A stretch of DNA of 64,000 nucleotides from Sutcliffiella sp. FSL R7-0096 (GCF_038595065.1 NZ_CP152003.1:1964001-2028000); one strand, 5' to 3'. Shown: positions 8,726 through 18,912, numbered from the stretch's first letter. A program made the numbers and translations. Notes: a model not told the origin generated them from the letters alone.

Positions 8726-9226
8726 TTACTTTACAATAATTCTATGAACATGTGTCAAAGGGGCATCCTGGTTGGATCCATCCTCAAAGTAAGCATGAAC
8801 TGGCCCATTTTCCTTTAGCGGTTTTCCGTTTTTGGAAAAGGCCAATATCATTTCTTGAGCTGTGGGGATATCCACTTCCAATTCCCTTTCTTGACCGACA
8901 AACACTACCTTGGAAGAATCTGATTGAGGTTCGGCATTATGAAGGAATGGACCAAACTTAATCCCGAAGGTCCCGTTTAAAAGTTTTTCCTTTTCGAACT
9001 TTCGCTCCGACTTCAATGTTGGTGGGTAGATGGCTCCTTCTCTGATCTCTCGTTCCCAATGCTTGGATACTGCTTTTGTATATTCCTCAAGTTCGTCCTT
9101 TTTTTCGTGCGTTTCTTCTGCGAAATATGTATCTAAATCAATCCTTCTATCATCAAAGATCCATACACCTGGATCAAGCGTTATTGAAAAATTGACCTTG
9201 CCTTCTATTCCGATGATATTTTCCAT
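8726..9226 (-). CDS. ylaL: YlaL-like conserved protein
   Basis: This 166-residue soluble acidic protein lies divergently upstream of glsA and downstream of ylaK, the position of ylaL in B. subtilis. I recognise it mainly by this synteny. It has no signal peptide or catalytic motif that I can name, although relatives are sometimes annotated as peptidyl-prolyl isomerase-like. The start is set at the ATG giving MENIIG, which has GAGGGGG about 7 bases upstream; an in-frame ATG 20 codons earlier lacks such a site. Confidence 0.72.
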   Translation of the reverse strand: MENIIGIEGKVNFSITLDPGVWIFDDRRIDLDTYFAEETHEKKDELEEYTKAVSKHWEREIREGAIYPPTLKSERKFEKEKLLNGTFGIKFGPFLHNAEPQSDSSKVVFVGQERELEVDIPTAQEMILAFSKNGKPLKENGPVHAYFEDGSNQDAPLTHVHRIIVK

Positions 9227-9359
9227 GTTGTCCCCCTCTTGTGTAATCCTTTTCATTATTATATAACTTGTATGTTTTTTTGTCATGTTCTCGGGGAATC
9301 TATTGGTAGATTATATCATCAAAGGATGAATGACCCTTGATAAAGAAGGATGTGGGAGA

Positions 9360-10289
9360 ATGGCATGCAGAAGTGAGGAAATATTGGATGCATTGGTCAA
9401 GGAAGCGAGAAAGGTCTCATTTGAAGGGAAAGTGGCAAATTACATACCTGCACTACAGAAAGAAAGTCCCGATCATTTGTCTTGTGCATTAGTTTACCCG
9501 GATGGGGACTGCTTTTCTGCTGGGGATATACAACGGAAATTCACACTCCAAAGCATATCCAAAATAATTACACTTGCAATAGTGCTCATGGATTATGGTC
9601 CAGAGCATGTTTTTCATAGAGTTGGGATGGAACCAACAGGAGACCCCTTTAATTCCATCATTAAGCTTGAAACTTCTTCAAAGGCCAAACCATTAAATCC
9701 GATGATAAATGCTGGAGCACTTGCTGTTACATCGATGATCAAAGGAACTAATGCAGAGGATAAAGTGGAATACATAATGGATTTTGTGAGAAAGCTCACC
9801 AATGAACCAGAAATAGACTATTGTGAAGAGGTGGCAATATCCGAATTCACGACATCCTTTTTAAATAGATCTCTATGTTTTTACATGAAAGGGGATGGAG
9901 TGATACATGGTAATGTGGAAGAAATCATGGAGGTCTACACGAAACAGTGTGCCATCCGGATGAATTGCCTTCAATTAGCAAGAATGGGGGTGGTCTTTGC
10001 GATGGACGGGCTGAATCCTTTAACGAACGAGCAGGTCATGCCGAAAGAAGTAGCAAGGATCTGTAAGACGTTTATGGTAACATGCGGGATGTATAATGCC
10101 TCTGGGGAATTTGCAATAAGGATTGGAATTCCAGCCAAAAGTGGAGTTTCAGGGGGGATTATGGGATCTGTTCCGGGTAGAATGGGTATTGGCATATTCG
10201 GACCGGCTCTCAATGAAGTAGGAAACAGCCATACAGGGCTTAAACTCCTAAAATTGCTACAGGATAAATATGATTTGAGCATGTTTTAA
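9360..10289 (+). CDS. glsA: Glutaminase GlsA
   Basis: This 309-residue serine-dependent beta-lactamase-like glutaminase hydrolyses L-glutamine to glutamate and ammonia in the cytoplasm. The catalytic SISK motif (SxxK) is at about residues 65-68. Other family blocks are present: EPTGDPFNSI, PLNPMINAGAL, CKTFMVTCGMYNASG and the glycine-rich GVSGGIMG. The start at 9360 gives the same length as B. subtilis YlaM (GlsA2); an in-frame ATG 10 codons upstream is possible. It is transcribed divergently from ylaL. Confidence 0.95.
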   Translation: MACRSEEILDALVKEARKVSFEGKVANYIPALQKESPDHLSCALVYPDGDCFSAGDIQRKFTLQSISKIITLAIVLMDYGPEHVFHRVGMEPTGDPFNSIIKLETSSKAKPLNPMINAGALAVTSMIKGTNAEDKVEYIMDFVRKLTNEPEIDYCEEVAISEFTTSFLNRSLCFYMKGDGVIHGNVEEIMEVYTKQCAIRMNCLQLARMGVVFAMDGLNPLTNEQVMPKEVARICKTFMVTCGMYNASGEFAIRIGIPAKSGVSGGIMGSVPGRMGIGIFGPALNEVGNSHTGLKLLKLLQDKYDLSMF

Positions 10290-10381
10290 TATACGAAACG
10301 GATCCTCCTTGCAATTTTTTTAAAATAACGATAAAATTTATAGATAAGATAGGCATTTGTACGTAAACGGAGGGATCGATA

Positions 10382-10663
10382 TTGGCATCAGATATCGTGG
10401 TCGATCATCGTGATAAAGCTATTTCGCTTTTAAAAGCTGATTCAGATAAAATACTGAAACTTATTCAAGTCCAAATGGACAATCTTACCATGCCGCAATG
10501 TCCATTGTACGAGGAAGTGCTGGACACGCAAATGTTCGGATTGTCCCGCGAAATGGATTTTGCCGTTCGCTTAGGCTTGATTAGCGAAAAAGAGGGAAAA
10601 GATATCCTTTCCAAGCTGGAAAAGGAACTTTCTGCACTTTATGAGGCCTGGGAAAAAAATTAA
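10382..10663 (+). CDS. ylaN: YlaN family protein (iron homeostasis)
   Basis: This 93-residue, mostly helical cytoplasmic protein matches YlaN from end to end. YlaN is essential in B. subtilis under standard conditions and has been linked to iron homeostasis and the regulator Fur. The start is TTG with GGAGGG about 7 bases upstream. It follows glsA as in B. subtilis. The next gene there, ftsW, is absent here; a terminator and a MITE-like element follow instead. Confidence 0.95.
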   Translation: MASDIVVDHRDKAISLLKADSDKILKLIQVQMDNLTMPQCPLYEEVLDTQMFGLSREMDFAVRLGLISEKEGKDILSKLEKELSALYEAWEKN

Positions 10664-10667
10664 TGAT

Positions 10668-10710
10668 AAAAACGCTCAATCAACTTTTAAAAAGTTGATT
10701 GAGCGTTTTT
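10668..10710 (+). terminator. Strong intrinsic terminator of ylaN
   Basis: AACGCTCAATCAACTTTT and its complement form an almost perfect stem of about 20 bp, flanked by A5 and T5. Confidence 0.92.
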
Positions 10711-10716
10711 ATTAAA

Positions 10717-10892
10717 AGCTCTTTTCGTATAGTTGCTTTTGCGTTTGTTTAAATGACCTTTATATTCCTAACTCGCGTGCTCTTTTCCTGCAATACTGAA
10801 TATGCTACGTGCATATCTAGAGTAAGTTAGCAGTATAAAGTCCAATTACCGACTTTTTACTAGTGAATAGCCCCGATCTTTAGAAAAGAGCC
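10717..10892. mobile_element. MITE-like element, copy 1 (176 bp)
   Basis: The left end AGCTCTTTTCGTATAG and right end TTTAGAAAAGAGCC are imperfect terminal inverted repeats of the family consensus GGCTCTTTTC. It is flanked by TTATTAAA on the left and TTTTTAAA on the right, a 7/8 match that fits an 8-bp target duplication. An imperfect internal hairpin ending GACTTTTTAC lies near the right end. No ORF is present, so it is non-autonomous. Confidence 0.8.
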
Positions 10893-11005
10893 TTTTTAAA
10901 TCTTTTCAATTAATCATGCAGTAAATTCTTACGTAAGAAAATCGCATAATTCTACATAATTTACCTGAGTAATAAGAAAAAGAGGAAAGTTATCGAAAAA
11001 TAATG

Positions 11006-11011
11006 TATAAT
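11006..11011 (+). promoter_or_regulatory. Candidate -10 box for pyc
   Basis: TATAAT preceded directly by TG lies 69 bases before the pyc start. No clear -35 box stands at the expected distance. Confidence 0.35.
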
Positions 11012-11079
11012 GGCATATATAATTGATAAAATATTCTAAACTTTTCCAATGTGAGAAGTAGCTACTAGGGGGAGACAAT

Positions 11080-14000
11080 ATGACAAGAAAAATTAATAAG
11101 GTCCTTGTTGCGAATCGCGGCGAGATCGCAATTCGTGTTTTTCGAGCATGTACAGAATTAAACATTCGCACAGTTGCTATTTACTCAAATGAAGATATCG
11201 GATCTTTTCATCGATACAAAGCAGATGAAGCGTATCTGGTAGGAGAAGGAAAAAAACCGATAGATGCCTATCTGGATATTGATGGCATCATTGAAATTGC
11301 AAAAGCAAACGAAGTAGATGCCATACATCCTGGGTATGGATTCCTTTCTGAAAACATTCATTTTGCCAAGAAGTGTGAAGAAGAAGGTATCATCTTTATC
11401 GGCCCAACTTCCAAGCACCTCGATATGTTTGGTGACAAGGTGAAGGCAAGAACACAGGCCCAACTTGCCAACATTCCGGTAATACCGGGTACGGATGGAC
11501 CTGTCCATTCATTAGATGAAGTGATGGATTTCGCGGCTACATATGGCTATCCATTGATGATCAAAGCTGCCTTAGGTGGTGGAGGGCGTGGTATGCGGAT
11601 TGTCCGCAGCAAGTCCGAGTTACGAGATTCATTTGATAGAGCAAAATCGGAAGCGAAGGCCGCTTTTGGAAACGATGATGTTTATGTCGAGAAGTTAATT
11701 GAAAACCCAAAACATATCGAAGTCCAAATTCTTGGCGATCAGCACGGTGAAATCATTCATTTATTTGAGCGTGATTGCTCCATTCAAAGACGTCATCAAA
11801 AAGTCGTGGAAATCGCTCCAAGCGTATCCCTATCGGATGACTTGCGTGATCGGATTTGTCAGGCTGCAGTAGAATTAATGAAGAATGTGGATTATATTAA
11901 TGCGGGAACAGTTGAATTCCTAGTGGCTGGGGAAGAATTTTATTTCATTGAAGTAAATCCACGTGTCCAGGTGGAACACACTATCACCGAAATGGTCACT
12001 GGAGTGGATATCGTTCAATCCCAAATCATGATTGCAGAAGGACATGCCCTACATAGCAGCAAACTTGGGATTCCTAAGCAAGAAGACATACGCGTACATG
12101 GTTTTGCCATCCAGTCCCGTGTAACCACGGAAGATCCTTTGAATGGATTCATGCCTGATACCGGAAAAATTATGGCTTACCGGTCCGGTGGTGGATTCGG
12201 AGTCCGCTTGGATGCAGGGAATGGTTATCAAGGAGCAGTCATCACGCCTTATTACGACTCATTACTTGTGAAGCTTTCAACCTGGGCCCTAACTTTTGAA
12301 CAGGCAGCATCCAAAATGGAGCGTAACCTGAAAGAGTTCCGTATTCGTGGAATCAAGACGAATATCCCGTTCTTGGAAAACGTAGTGAAGCATCCGCAGT
12401 TTATGAATGGGGAATATGATACGTCCTTTATAGATACCACACCTGAACTTTTCGTGTTCCCGAAAAGAAAAGACCGTGGAACGAAGATGCTCTCTTATAT
12501 CGGAACCGTGACCGTTAACGGGTTCCCTGGGGTTGAAAAGAGGAAAAAACCTATTTTCACAAATCCAAGAATGCCTGATGTGGCAGGAATCGATGAGGTA
12601 CCAAGAGGTACTAAACAAATCCTGGACGAGCGTGGAGCGGACGGATTGGTTAAATGGGTGAACGATCAGAAAGAAGTGTTATTGACAGATACAACGTTCA
12701 GGGACGCACACCAATCATTACTAGCTACTCGTCTCCGTACGAACGATATGAAACAGATTGCGGAACCTACTGCAAAGTTATTACCTAATCTTTTTTCCAT
12801 GGAGATGTGGGGAGGGGCTACATTTGATGTTGCATACCGCTTCTTGAGTGAAAATCCGTGGGACCGACTTCTAACTCTGCGTGAAAAGGCGCCGAATGTC
12901 CTATTCCAGATGCTGCTTCGTGCTTCCAATGCAGTTGGTTATAAAAACTACCCTGATAACCTGATTAAGGAGTTCGTGGAAAAATCAGCCTATGCAGGAA
13001 TCGATGTCTTCCGTATCTTTGACAGCCTAAACTGGGTGAAAGGCATGACATTAGCCATTGATGCAGTACGCGATTCGGGGAAATTGGCGGAAGCAGCAAT
13101 TTGTTATACTGGAGACATCAATGATCCGAGCAGAACAAAGTATGATCTGCAATATTATTGTGATATGGCGAAAGAGTTAGAGCGAAGCGGAGCACATATC
13201 CTTGCAATCAAAGATATGGCAGGTCTTTTGAAGCCGCAATCGGCATATCGTTTGATTTCTACATTAAAAGAGACGGTTGATATTCCAATCCATCTTCATA
13301 CCCATGATACAAGTGGCAATGGGATTTACATGTATGCGAAAGCAATCGAGGCTGGTGTAGATATTGTCGATGTTGCCGTCAGCTCCATGGCCGGACTGAC
13401 ATCACAGCCAAGTGCCAACTCCCTTTACTATGCACTAGAAGAAACGGACCGTAAGCCGGATGTTTCTGTCAAAGCTCTGGAACAGCTCTCTCACTATTGG
13501 GAGGATGTCAGAAAATACTACAGCGACTTCGAAAGCGGCATGAATAGTCCTCACTCTGAAGTATATATGCATGAAATGCCTGGAGGTCAATACAGTAATC
13601 TGCAACAGCAGGCAAAAGCGGTAGGGTTAGGAGCTCGTTGGGAAGATGTGAAAGAGATGTATCGCCGAGTTAATGATATGTTCGGTGATATTGTCAAAGT
13701 GACTCCATCTTCCAAAGTGGTAGGGGATATGGCATTGTTCATGGTTCAAAACAACCTTTCCGAACAGGATGTGCTTGAAAAGGGTGAATCTATCGATTTC
13801 CCGGACTCTGTCATCGAACTGTTTGAAGGGTATCTTGGCCAACCGCACGGTGGTTTCCCTGAAGACCTTCAAAGAGTCATCCTGAAAGGAAAGTCACCTA
13901 TCACAGTTAGACCAGGTGAGCTGTTGGACGATGTAAACTTTGAAGAAATCCGTAAGAAGCTTTTCGAAACACTTAATCGACAAGTGACAAGCCATGAGAT

Positions 14001-14523
14001 GATTGCTTATGCGCTTTATCCGAAAGTATTCCTTGATTATCAGAAGAAATATGAACAGTACGGAAATGTATCTGTTCTGGACACGCCGACCTTCTTCTTC
14101 GGTATGAGATTAGGAGAAGAAATTCAAGTAGAAATTGAACAAGGAAAAACCTTGATGGTAAAGCTCGTATCAATTGGCCAACCACAAAAGGATGGTACCC
14201 GCGTTGTTTACTTTGAGTTAAATGGCCAACCTCGTGAAGTGAACATCAAAGACGAGAGTGTTAAATCGGATGTAGTGTCGAAGCCTAAGATGGATGCAAC
14301 CAACCCTACACATATTGGAGCAACCATGCCTGGAACCGTCATAAAAGTTCTGGTGGAAAAAGGCGAAAAAGTGTCTAAAGGAGATCACTTGATGATCACC
14401 GAAGCCATGAAAATGGAAACTACGGTACAAGCGCCATTCAGTGGTACTGTAAAAGAGATCTACGCAGCGGCCGGTGAAGGCATAGCAACGGGAGATCTAT
14501 TGATTGAAGTAGATAAAGTTTAA
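11080..14523 (+). CDS. pyc: Pyruvate carboxylase
   Basis: This 1147-residue enzyme carboxylates pyruvate to oxaloacetate with ATP and bicarbonate, refilling the TCA cycle in the cytoplasm. The order is biotin carboxylase (from VLVANRGEIAIR, with the ATP-grasp loop KAALGGGGRGM), carboxyltransferase (from about residue 534, LLTDTTFRDAHQSL) and a C-terminal biotin carrier domain whose EAMKMETT motif carries the biotinylated Lys at about 1111. The length equals B. subtilis PycA. GGGGGAG precedes the ATG. It is monocistronic with its own terminator. Confidence 0.98.
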   Translation: MTRKINKVLVANRGEIAIRVFRACTELNIRTVAIYSNEDIGSFHRYKADEAYLVGEGKKPIDAYLDIDGIIEIAKANEVDAIHPGYGFLSENIHFAKKCEEEGIIFIGPTSKHLDMFGDKVKARTQAQLANIPVIPGTDGPVHSLDEVMDFAATYGYPLMIKAALGGGGRGMRIVRSKSELRDSFDRAKSEAKAAFGNDDVYVEKLIENPKHIEVQILGDQHGEIIHLFERDCSIQRRHQKVVEIAPSVSLSDDLRDRICQAAVELMKNVDYINAGTVEFLVAGEEFYFIEVNPRVQVEHTITEMVTGVDIVQSQIMIAEGHALHSSKLGIPKQEDIRVHGFAIQSRVTTEDPLNGFMPDTGKIMAYRSGGGFGVRLDAGNGYQGAVITPYYDSLLVKLSTWALTFEQAASKMERNLKEFRIRGIKTNIPFLENVVKHPQFMNGEYDTSFIDTTPELFVFPKRKDRGTKMLSYIGTVTVNGFPGVEKRKKPIFTNPRMPDVAGIDEVPRGTKQILDERGADGLVKWVNDQKEVLLTDTTFRDAHQSLLATRLRTNDMKQIAEPTAKLLPNLFSMEMWGGATFDVAYRFLSENPWDRLLTLREKAPNVLFQMLLRASNAVGYKNYPDNLIKEFVEKSAYAGIDVFRIFDSLNWVKGMTLAIDAVRDSGKLAEAAICYTGDINDPSRTKYDLQYYCDMAKELERSGAHILAIKDMAGLLKPQSAYRLISTLKETVDIPIHLHTHDTSGNGIYMYAKAIEAGVDIVDVAVSSMAGLTSQPSANSLYYALEETDRKPDVSVKALEQLSHYWEDVRKYYSDFESGMNSPHSEVYMHEMPGGQYSNLQQQAKAVGLGARWEDVKEMYRRVNDMFGDIVKVTPSSKVVGDMALFMVQNNLSEQDVLEKGESIDFPDSVIELFEGYLGQPHGGFPEDLQRVILKGKSPITVRPGELLDDVNFEEIRKKLFETLNRQVTSHEMIAYALYPKVFLDYQKKYEQYGNVSVLDTPTFFFGMRLGEEIQVEIEQGKTLMVKLVSIGQPQKDGTRVVYFELNGQPREVNIKDESVKSDVVSKPKMDATNPTHIGATMPGTVIKVLVEKGEKVSKGDHLMITEAMKMETTVQAPFSGTVKEIYAAAGEGIATGDLLIEVDKV

Positions 14524-14542
14524 GAGTTGAATACTACTGCTT

Positions 14543-14585
14543 GCAAACCCGAGAGCGATCCTGACTCTCGGGTTTGCTTGTTTTG
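14543..14585 (+). terminator. Terminator of pyc
   Basis: GCAAACCCGAGAG and CTCTCGGGTTTGC form a perfect 13-bp stem with a 9-base loop, followed by TTGTTTT. Confidence 0.93.
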
Positions 14586-14790
14586 TGATTCTAAGGAAGG
14601 GGAGTGGATGATTCAATACCTGAATTCGTTTTAAAAATAAAAACAGATAGTGCATCTCAATGCCCGAAGACCTTCCTAAAATACATAAAAGGTAACAGAG
14701 GAAGACCTTTATTTTTCTTGTTCCTTCAGCCCATCTAAACTTTTCTTTATAACAAAGCGACACTATAATAATGGACGAGGTGACGTATTT
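14586..14790. other. Intergenic gap before the photolyase gene
   Basis: No gene or repeat is seen in these 205 bases. A TATAAT at 14764-14769 is a possible -10 box for the photolyase gene, with only a weak TTTTCT at -35; the leader would be about 20 bases long. Confidence 0.4.
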
Positions 14791-16218
14791 ATGACCTTAT
14801 CTGTGATGTGGTTTCGAAGGGATTTCCGGCTACAGGACAACACAGCCTTATACCACGCGGTAAAGGAAGCGCAAAAAAGAAAAGAACCTATATTGTTTAT
14901 GTATCATCTAGACCCGAAATTCACCAGCAAGGATACACCGAATCATCGGTTCTTCTTTACTGCCTTACAAGAATTTATTAAGCATTGTGAAGCAAAGGGG
15001 ATCTTTGTCCACGTAATAGTGGGGACCTGGAAAGATGCGTTCTCAAAATTATTAGATCACTTTCCGGATATGACTTCTTTATATTTTAATAAGGACGAAG
15101 TAGGAGAAGGGCATAAAAGGGATAATGAACTAGAGAGATTCTTAAATCAAAAGAATATTAGGGTTCGTTCATTTGATGACTACAACATTCATCATGCGAA
15201 TGAAGTGAAAAAGGCAGACAACAGCATATATAAAGTGTTTACGCCTTATTTTAAAAAATGGAACTCTCTACCTAAAAAGGCTCCTGTAACTGTTAATGAT
15301 CAAAAGATCAAAAATAACTCAGTCAAAGATGATGGGTTGTACAACAAGGGTGTGGAAACTTTATCCAAGACAATAAAAAAGTTGCCTGCACAAGTGGAAA
15401 TTTCACAGGAAGAACAAGCATTCAAGCTGCTTCAAAGCTTTCTGAAGGACAAGGTTGATCATTACGACCGGTTCAGGGACCTGCCTGCAGCAAATGGAAC
15501 TTCTAAACTGTCTGTATTTTTAAGGACAGGTGCCATATCTGCCAGGACCATCCTCTATCTTATCCAGGAAAAACAACTGACATCTTACAGCACTGGGATG
15601 GATACTTTTGTGAAAGAGCTCGCCTGGCGTGACTTTTACAATATGATTTATCATCATTATCCTAATAGTAAATCAGAAGAAATCGAAGTGAAATATCATC
15701 AGCTTGACTGGAGTAAGGATGAAAACCTTCTCCAAAAATGGAAAGAGGGAAACACGGGCTTTCCGATAGTTGATGCTGGAATGAGACAATTGAAGCAGGA
15801 AGGCTGGATGCACAACCGCCTCAGAATGATTACCGCCTCCTTTCTAACGAAAGATTTGCTGATGGATTGGAGAATTGGAGAATTATATTTTGAGGAGATG
15901 TTGCATGATTATGATGAGTCGTCCAATATCGGAGGCTGGCAATGGGCAGCATCAGTAGGTACGGATGCAGTGCCATATTTTCGAATTTTTAATCCTATCA
16001 CCCAGTCAATACGATTTGATCATAGAGGGGAGTATATCAAAAAATACGTCCCTGAATTGAGCCGAGTCCCGGAAGCATTCATACATGAACCATCGAATAT
16101 GAATAAGACAGATCAAAAGAAAGCAAACTGCATCATTGGCAAAGACTACCCTGAACCTATCGTGGACCATAGCCTGCAAAGAAAAAGTGCGATTCAAATG
16201 TTTAAAGATTTAACATAA
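14791..16218 (+). CDS. phr: Deoxyribodipyrimidine photo-lyase (class I CPD photolyase)
   Basis: This 475-residue flavoprotein repairs UV-induced cyclobutane pyrimidine dimers using blue light. The N-terminal antenna-binding photolyase domain opens with VMWFRRDFRLQDN. The C-terminal FAD domain shows SKLSVFLRTG, KELAWRDFY, TGFPIVDAGMRQL, GWMHNRLRM, and NIGGWQWAASVGTDA with the Trp residues of the electron-transfer region. Length is typical. The ATG follows GAGGTG by about 8 bases. It lies between pyc and ctaA, which are adjacent in B. subtilis, so it is probably an insertion relative to that genome. Cryptochrome function is less likely. Confidence 0.95.
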   Translation: MTLSVMWFRRDFRLQDNTALYHAVKEAQKRKEPILFMYHLDPKFTSKDTPNHRFFFTALQEFIKHCEAKGIFVHVIVGTWKDAFSKLLDHFPDMTSLYFNKDEVGEGHKRDNELERFLNQKNIRVRSFDDYNIHHANEVKKADNSIYKVFTPYFKKWNSLPKKAPVTVNDQKIKNNSVKDDGLYNKGVETLSKTIKKLPAQVEISQEEQAFKLLQSFLKDKVDHYDRFRDLPAANGTSKLSVFLRTGAISARTILYLIQEKQLTSYSTGMDTFVKELAWRDFYNMIYHHYPNSKSEEIEVKYHQLDWSKDENLLQKWKEGNTGFPIVDAGMRQLKQEGWMHNRLRMITASFLTKDLLMDWRIGELYFEEMLHDYDESSNIGGWQWAASVGTDAVPYFRIFNPITQSIRFDHRGEYIKKYVPELSRVPEAFIHEPSNMNKTDQKKANCIIGKDYPEPIVDHSLQRKSAIQMFKDLT

Positions 16219-16262
16219 CCAAAGGATTGTGTTAATCATTAAAAAGGATAAGCAAATACCAA

Positions 16263-16349
16263 GTTGATCGCAGTGGAAGGGACGGAGATTCCTACAAGGA
16301 GGCTCACGGATCGCCGTGGTAAGCGAAATAAATGAATATGAAGATCAAC
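16263..16349 (+). repeat. Family R repeat, internally deleted copy
   Basis: It has GTTGATCGCAGTGGAAGG at the left, GGAGGCTCACGG in the middle and AAGCGAAAT near the right, with GATCAAC at the end. It is shorter (87 bp) than the full copies. Confidence 0.65.
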
Positions 16350-16399
16350 AGAGCTAAAGGCAATACAATCAATCTGGGGTAGTTGCTTTACAAAGTTGC

Positions 16400-16436
16400 A
16401 AAAAAAAGAGTGGGCACATGCGCCCACTCTTTTTTA
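16400..16436. terminator. Bidirectional terminator between the photolyase gene and ctaA
   Basis: AAAGAGTGGGC and GCCCACTCTTT form the stem, with A and T runs on either side. It overlaps the ctaA stop codon. Confidence 0.9.
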
Positions 16437-17372
16437 CATTGATTTAGTTGTGTCATTTCCCAATTTAATACGGTTGCTTTTATTTCGTGTCACAAGCATA
16501 AAGAAGTAACTTAGAACTCCAAATAAACACGAGATGATAAGTGCATGAAGCAATGCTACAAAGATATTAAGATTGGTTACGACAATTAGAGCGCCTGTTG
16601 TTGCCTGTAATAGGACAAGGATGGAACAGATCACCCAACCGATATGAATGACAGGCTGATGCTTGTATTTTTTTATGGCTAGAATGGTGACATAGACGAT
16701 CCACACCACAATCAGTCCAGCAGCAGCTCGGTGTCCCATTTGAATCCATTCATGCATTTGGGTTGGAATTCCCAGTCCGTTCCGTGTACAGCTTGGCCAG
16801 CTTGGGCAAGCTAAACTTGCACCTACATGTCTTACTAAAGCACCACTATAAACAACCATATAACAATAAACGATAATTCCGATGATATGGAAGGACATTC
16901 GGCGGTCTACTATCAATGTTTCTGCATCGAACTTCTTATCTACTTCAAAAATCAGGAGGGTAAGAAGGAATACAGAAGCAAAGGACACCAAAGAAATACC
17001 GAAGTGAAGTGCCAGCACTGCGGAGGATTGTCCCCACATAACAGCTGCAGCACCAATAAGTGCCTGTAAGATTAATACCAGAAATGATAATAGAGCCAAG
17101 AATTTTGATTCTCTTTTATGTCCGATGGCTCTCCAAGCCCAAATTGCCAGAGTTAATACCATAAGACCGGCAACCCCAGAGACTATACGATGACTTAACT
17201 CAACAATAAGAGCAAAGTCGATATTGCTTGGAATAAGTTCACCATGACATAAAGGCCAAGATTTCCCGCACCCCATACCGGAACCAGTTTTTGTAACAAG
17301 TGCTCCCCCGATAAGAACAAATAGCATGACAATAGACGTGCAAACGGCGAACCATTTTAATAATTTGTACAC
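16434..17372 (-). CDS. ctaA: Heme A synthase
   Basis: This 312-residue membrane enzyme oxidises the C8 methyl of heme O to a formyl group, making heme A for cytochrome oxidase. Eight transmembrane segments are expected. Conserved blocks are [11 protein letters not shown] with CHG near the first periplasmic loop, a second cysteine-bearing loop [10 protein letters not shown], and the paired heme-ligand His regions (ELSHR, ALHFGIS, MGHRAAA, LLHAL). The start is put at GTG 17372, 7 bases after AAGAAGGTG; the GTG three codons earlier would overlap that site. It is divergent from ctaB. Confidence 0.93.
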   Translation of the reverse strand: MYKLLKWFAVCTSIVMLFVLIGGALVTKTGSGMGCGKSWPLCHGELIPSNIDFALIVELSHRIVSGVAGLMVLTLAIWAWRAIGHKRESKFLALLSFLVLILQALIGAAAVMWGQSSAVLALHFGISLVSFASVFLLTLLIFEVDKKFDAETLIVDRRMSFHIIGIIVYCYMVVYSGALVRHVGASLACPSWPSCTRNGLGIPTQMHEWIQMGHRAAAGLIVVWIVYVTILAIKKYKHQPVIHIGWVICSILVLLQATTGALIVVTNLNIFVALLHALIISCLFGVLSYFFMLVTRNKSNRIKLGNDTTKSM

Positions 17373-17863
17373 TTGATTCACCTTCTTAGAAAGATTTTCT
17401 ATCTCCCTTATATTAAAAAAAGAGCAAAAATGTTAAAATAGTAAACGTCCTCCCAATACTACACAATCTGACGGTAATTGACAACATCCCCATGCAGTTC
17501 AGAACGAGGAAATTATTATCGTGAAAAAGGTTGAATAATGGTGTGGAGTTTGCTAGAAATATATAAGGGAAGTGTGTGAAAAGCTTCTTCACTAATGTGA
17601 ACAGCTTCAACAAATCTTATTATATACCGTTTTATAAAGTGCGGGTGCTATTCTTTCTAGGTGACACAAATTAGTCATATTTTCTTCAAATATAATTCAC
17701 AAAGTATTTAGCAAATATGATTTAATATACAGAGAGAATGTAACGTAAGCACCTGTTGCTTCATACATGCAAAGAACTACTTTAAACTGCGATGGTGAAA
17801 ACGCATTCACTTCATCCTTTTTAGAGTTGAAAGTTTGCATCAAGGTTCAAAGGAGGAATATAA
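17373..17863. other. Divergent ctaA/ctaB intergenic region
   Basis: These 491 bases are AT-rich and lie between divergent heme A synthesis genes, so they must hold both promoters. In B. subtilis this area is a target of ResD and CcpA. I see no perfect SigA promoter and no repeat here; AT-rich stretches such as TTCTTCAAATATAATTC (about 17681-17697) are possible regulator sites, which is inference only. Confidence 0.4.
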
Positions 17864-18805
17864 ATGGCAGATTTGAGGACTTTGGACCAAGCGCCTGCTT
17901 CATTATCAGATGAACGTCCTCAAGGTATGGAAGTTGCTCCTTCTAAATGGAAAGACTTCTTAGCGCTAATAAAAATTGGGATCGTGAATTCCAATTTCAT
18001 CACTACGTTTACCGGCCTCTGGTTAGCTATATATTTTACCCAGACAGATGGTTTTATCGCTAATTTGGATATTGTATTCCTTACAATGATTGGCTCATCT
18101 CTTGTTGTAGCAGGTTCCTGTAGTTTAAATAACTATATAGACCGGGACATCGATCATCTAATGTCGAGAACGAAAAACCGGCCGACTGTAACCGGTAGGA
18201 TGGATCCGAAAGGTGCTCTTTACTTAGGCCTGATCCTTACAGCTGTCGGGACGGTAGTATTGGCTTTTACTACGATTATGGCTGCAGTAATCGGACTTAT
18301 TGGGGCTTTCACCTATGTGGTTTTATATACAATGTGGTCTAAAAGGAAAAACACCCTTAATACGGTCATCGGAAGTATATCAGGAGCGGTTCCGCCTTTG
18401 ATAGGGTGGGCAGCTGTCGATCCGAGCCTTTCTCTGATTGCATGGATATTATTTTTCATCATGTTTGTATGGCAGATTCCACATTTCCTTGCAATTGCCA
18501 TTAGAAGGTGTGAAGAATATCGGAATGCTGGCATACCGATGCTACCTGTTGTGCATGGCTTTGATATTACTAGAAGGCAAATGCTTGTATGGGTTGCCTG
18601 TCTCTTGCCACTTCCTTTCTGGCTTTTCGAACTTGGAGGGGCATTGATTGTATTGGCAACTTTATTGAATCTGGGCTGGCTTGCTTTAAGCATTGCCGGA
18701 TTCAAGATGAAAGATGGGATGAAATGGGCAACGCTAATGTTTGTCTACTCATTGAATTATTTGACCATTCTATTTGTCTCTATGATTATTGTGACAATCT
18801 TTTAA
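17864..18805 (+). CDS. ctaB: Protoheme IX farnesyltransferase (heme O synthase)
   Basis: This 313-residue UbiA-family membrane prenyltransferase adds a farnesyl group to protoheme IX to make heme O, the substrate of CtaA. The first Asp-rich motif NNYIDRDID and the downstream MSRTKNRPT are clear, and the second loop motif DFFR/DITRR type appears as GFDITRRQM. About nine transmembrane segments are expected. AAAGGAGG lies 8 bases before the ATG. A terminator-like hairpin and a leader separate it from ctaC. Confidence 0.96.
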   Translation: MADLRTLDQAPASLSDERPQGMEVAPSKWKDFLALIKIGIVNSNFITTFTGLWLAIYFTQTDGFIANLDIVFLTMIGSSLVVAGSCSLNNYIDRDIDHLMSRTKNRPTVTGRMDPKGALYLGLILTAVGTVVLAFTTIMAAVIGLIGAFTYVVLYTMWSKRKNTLNTVIGSISGAVPPLIGWAAVDPSLSLIAWILFFIMFVWQIPHFLAIAIRRCEEYRNAGIPMLPVVHGFDITRRQMLVWVACLLPLPFWLFELGGALIVLATLLNLGWLALSIAGFKMKDGMKWATLMFVYSLNYLTILFVSMIIVTIF

Positions 18806-18830
18806 TCAGGTACAACCAAGAACTGAGCAT

Positions 18831-18866
18831 GACAGCTATTGCTTACAAAGAGTGGCTGTCTGTTTT
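18831..18866 (+). terminator. Terminator-like hairpin after ctaB
   Basis: GACAGCTA and TGGCTGTC pair with one G-T wobble and are followed by TGTTTTC. The weak T run suggests incomplete termination. Confidence 0.55.
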
Positions 18867-18912
18867 CACGCTATTCCCTCAAAATTAAAGGGTGAAATAA
18901 CGCAAGCTGTGG

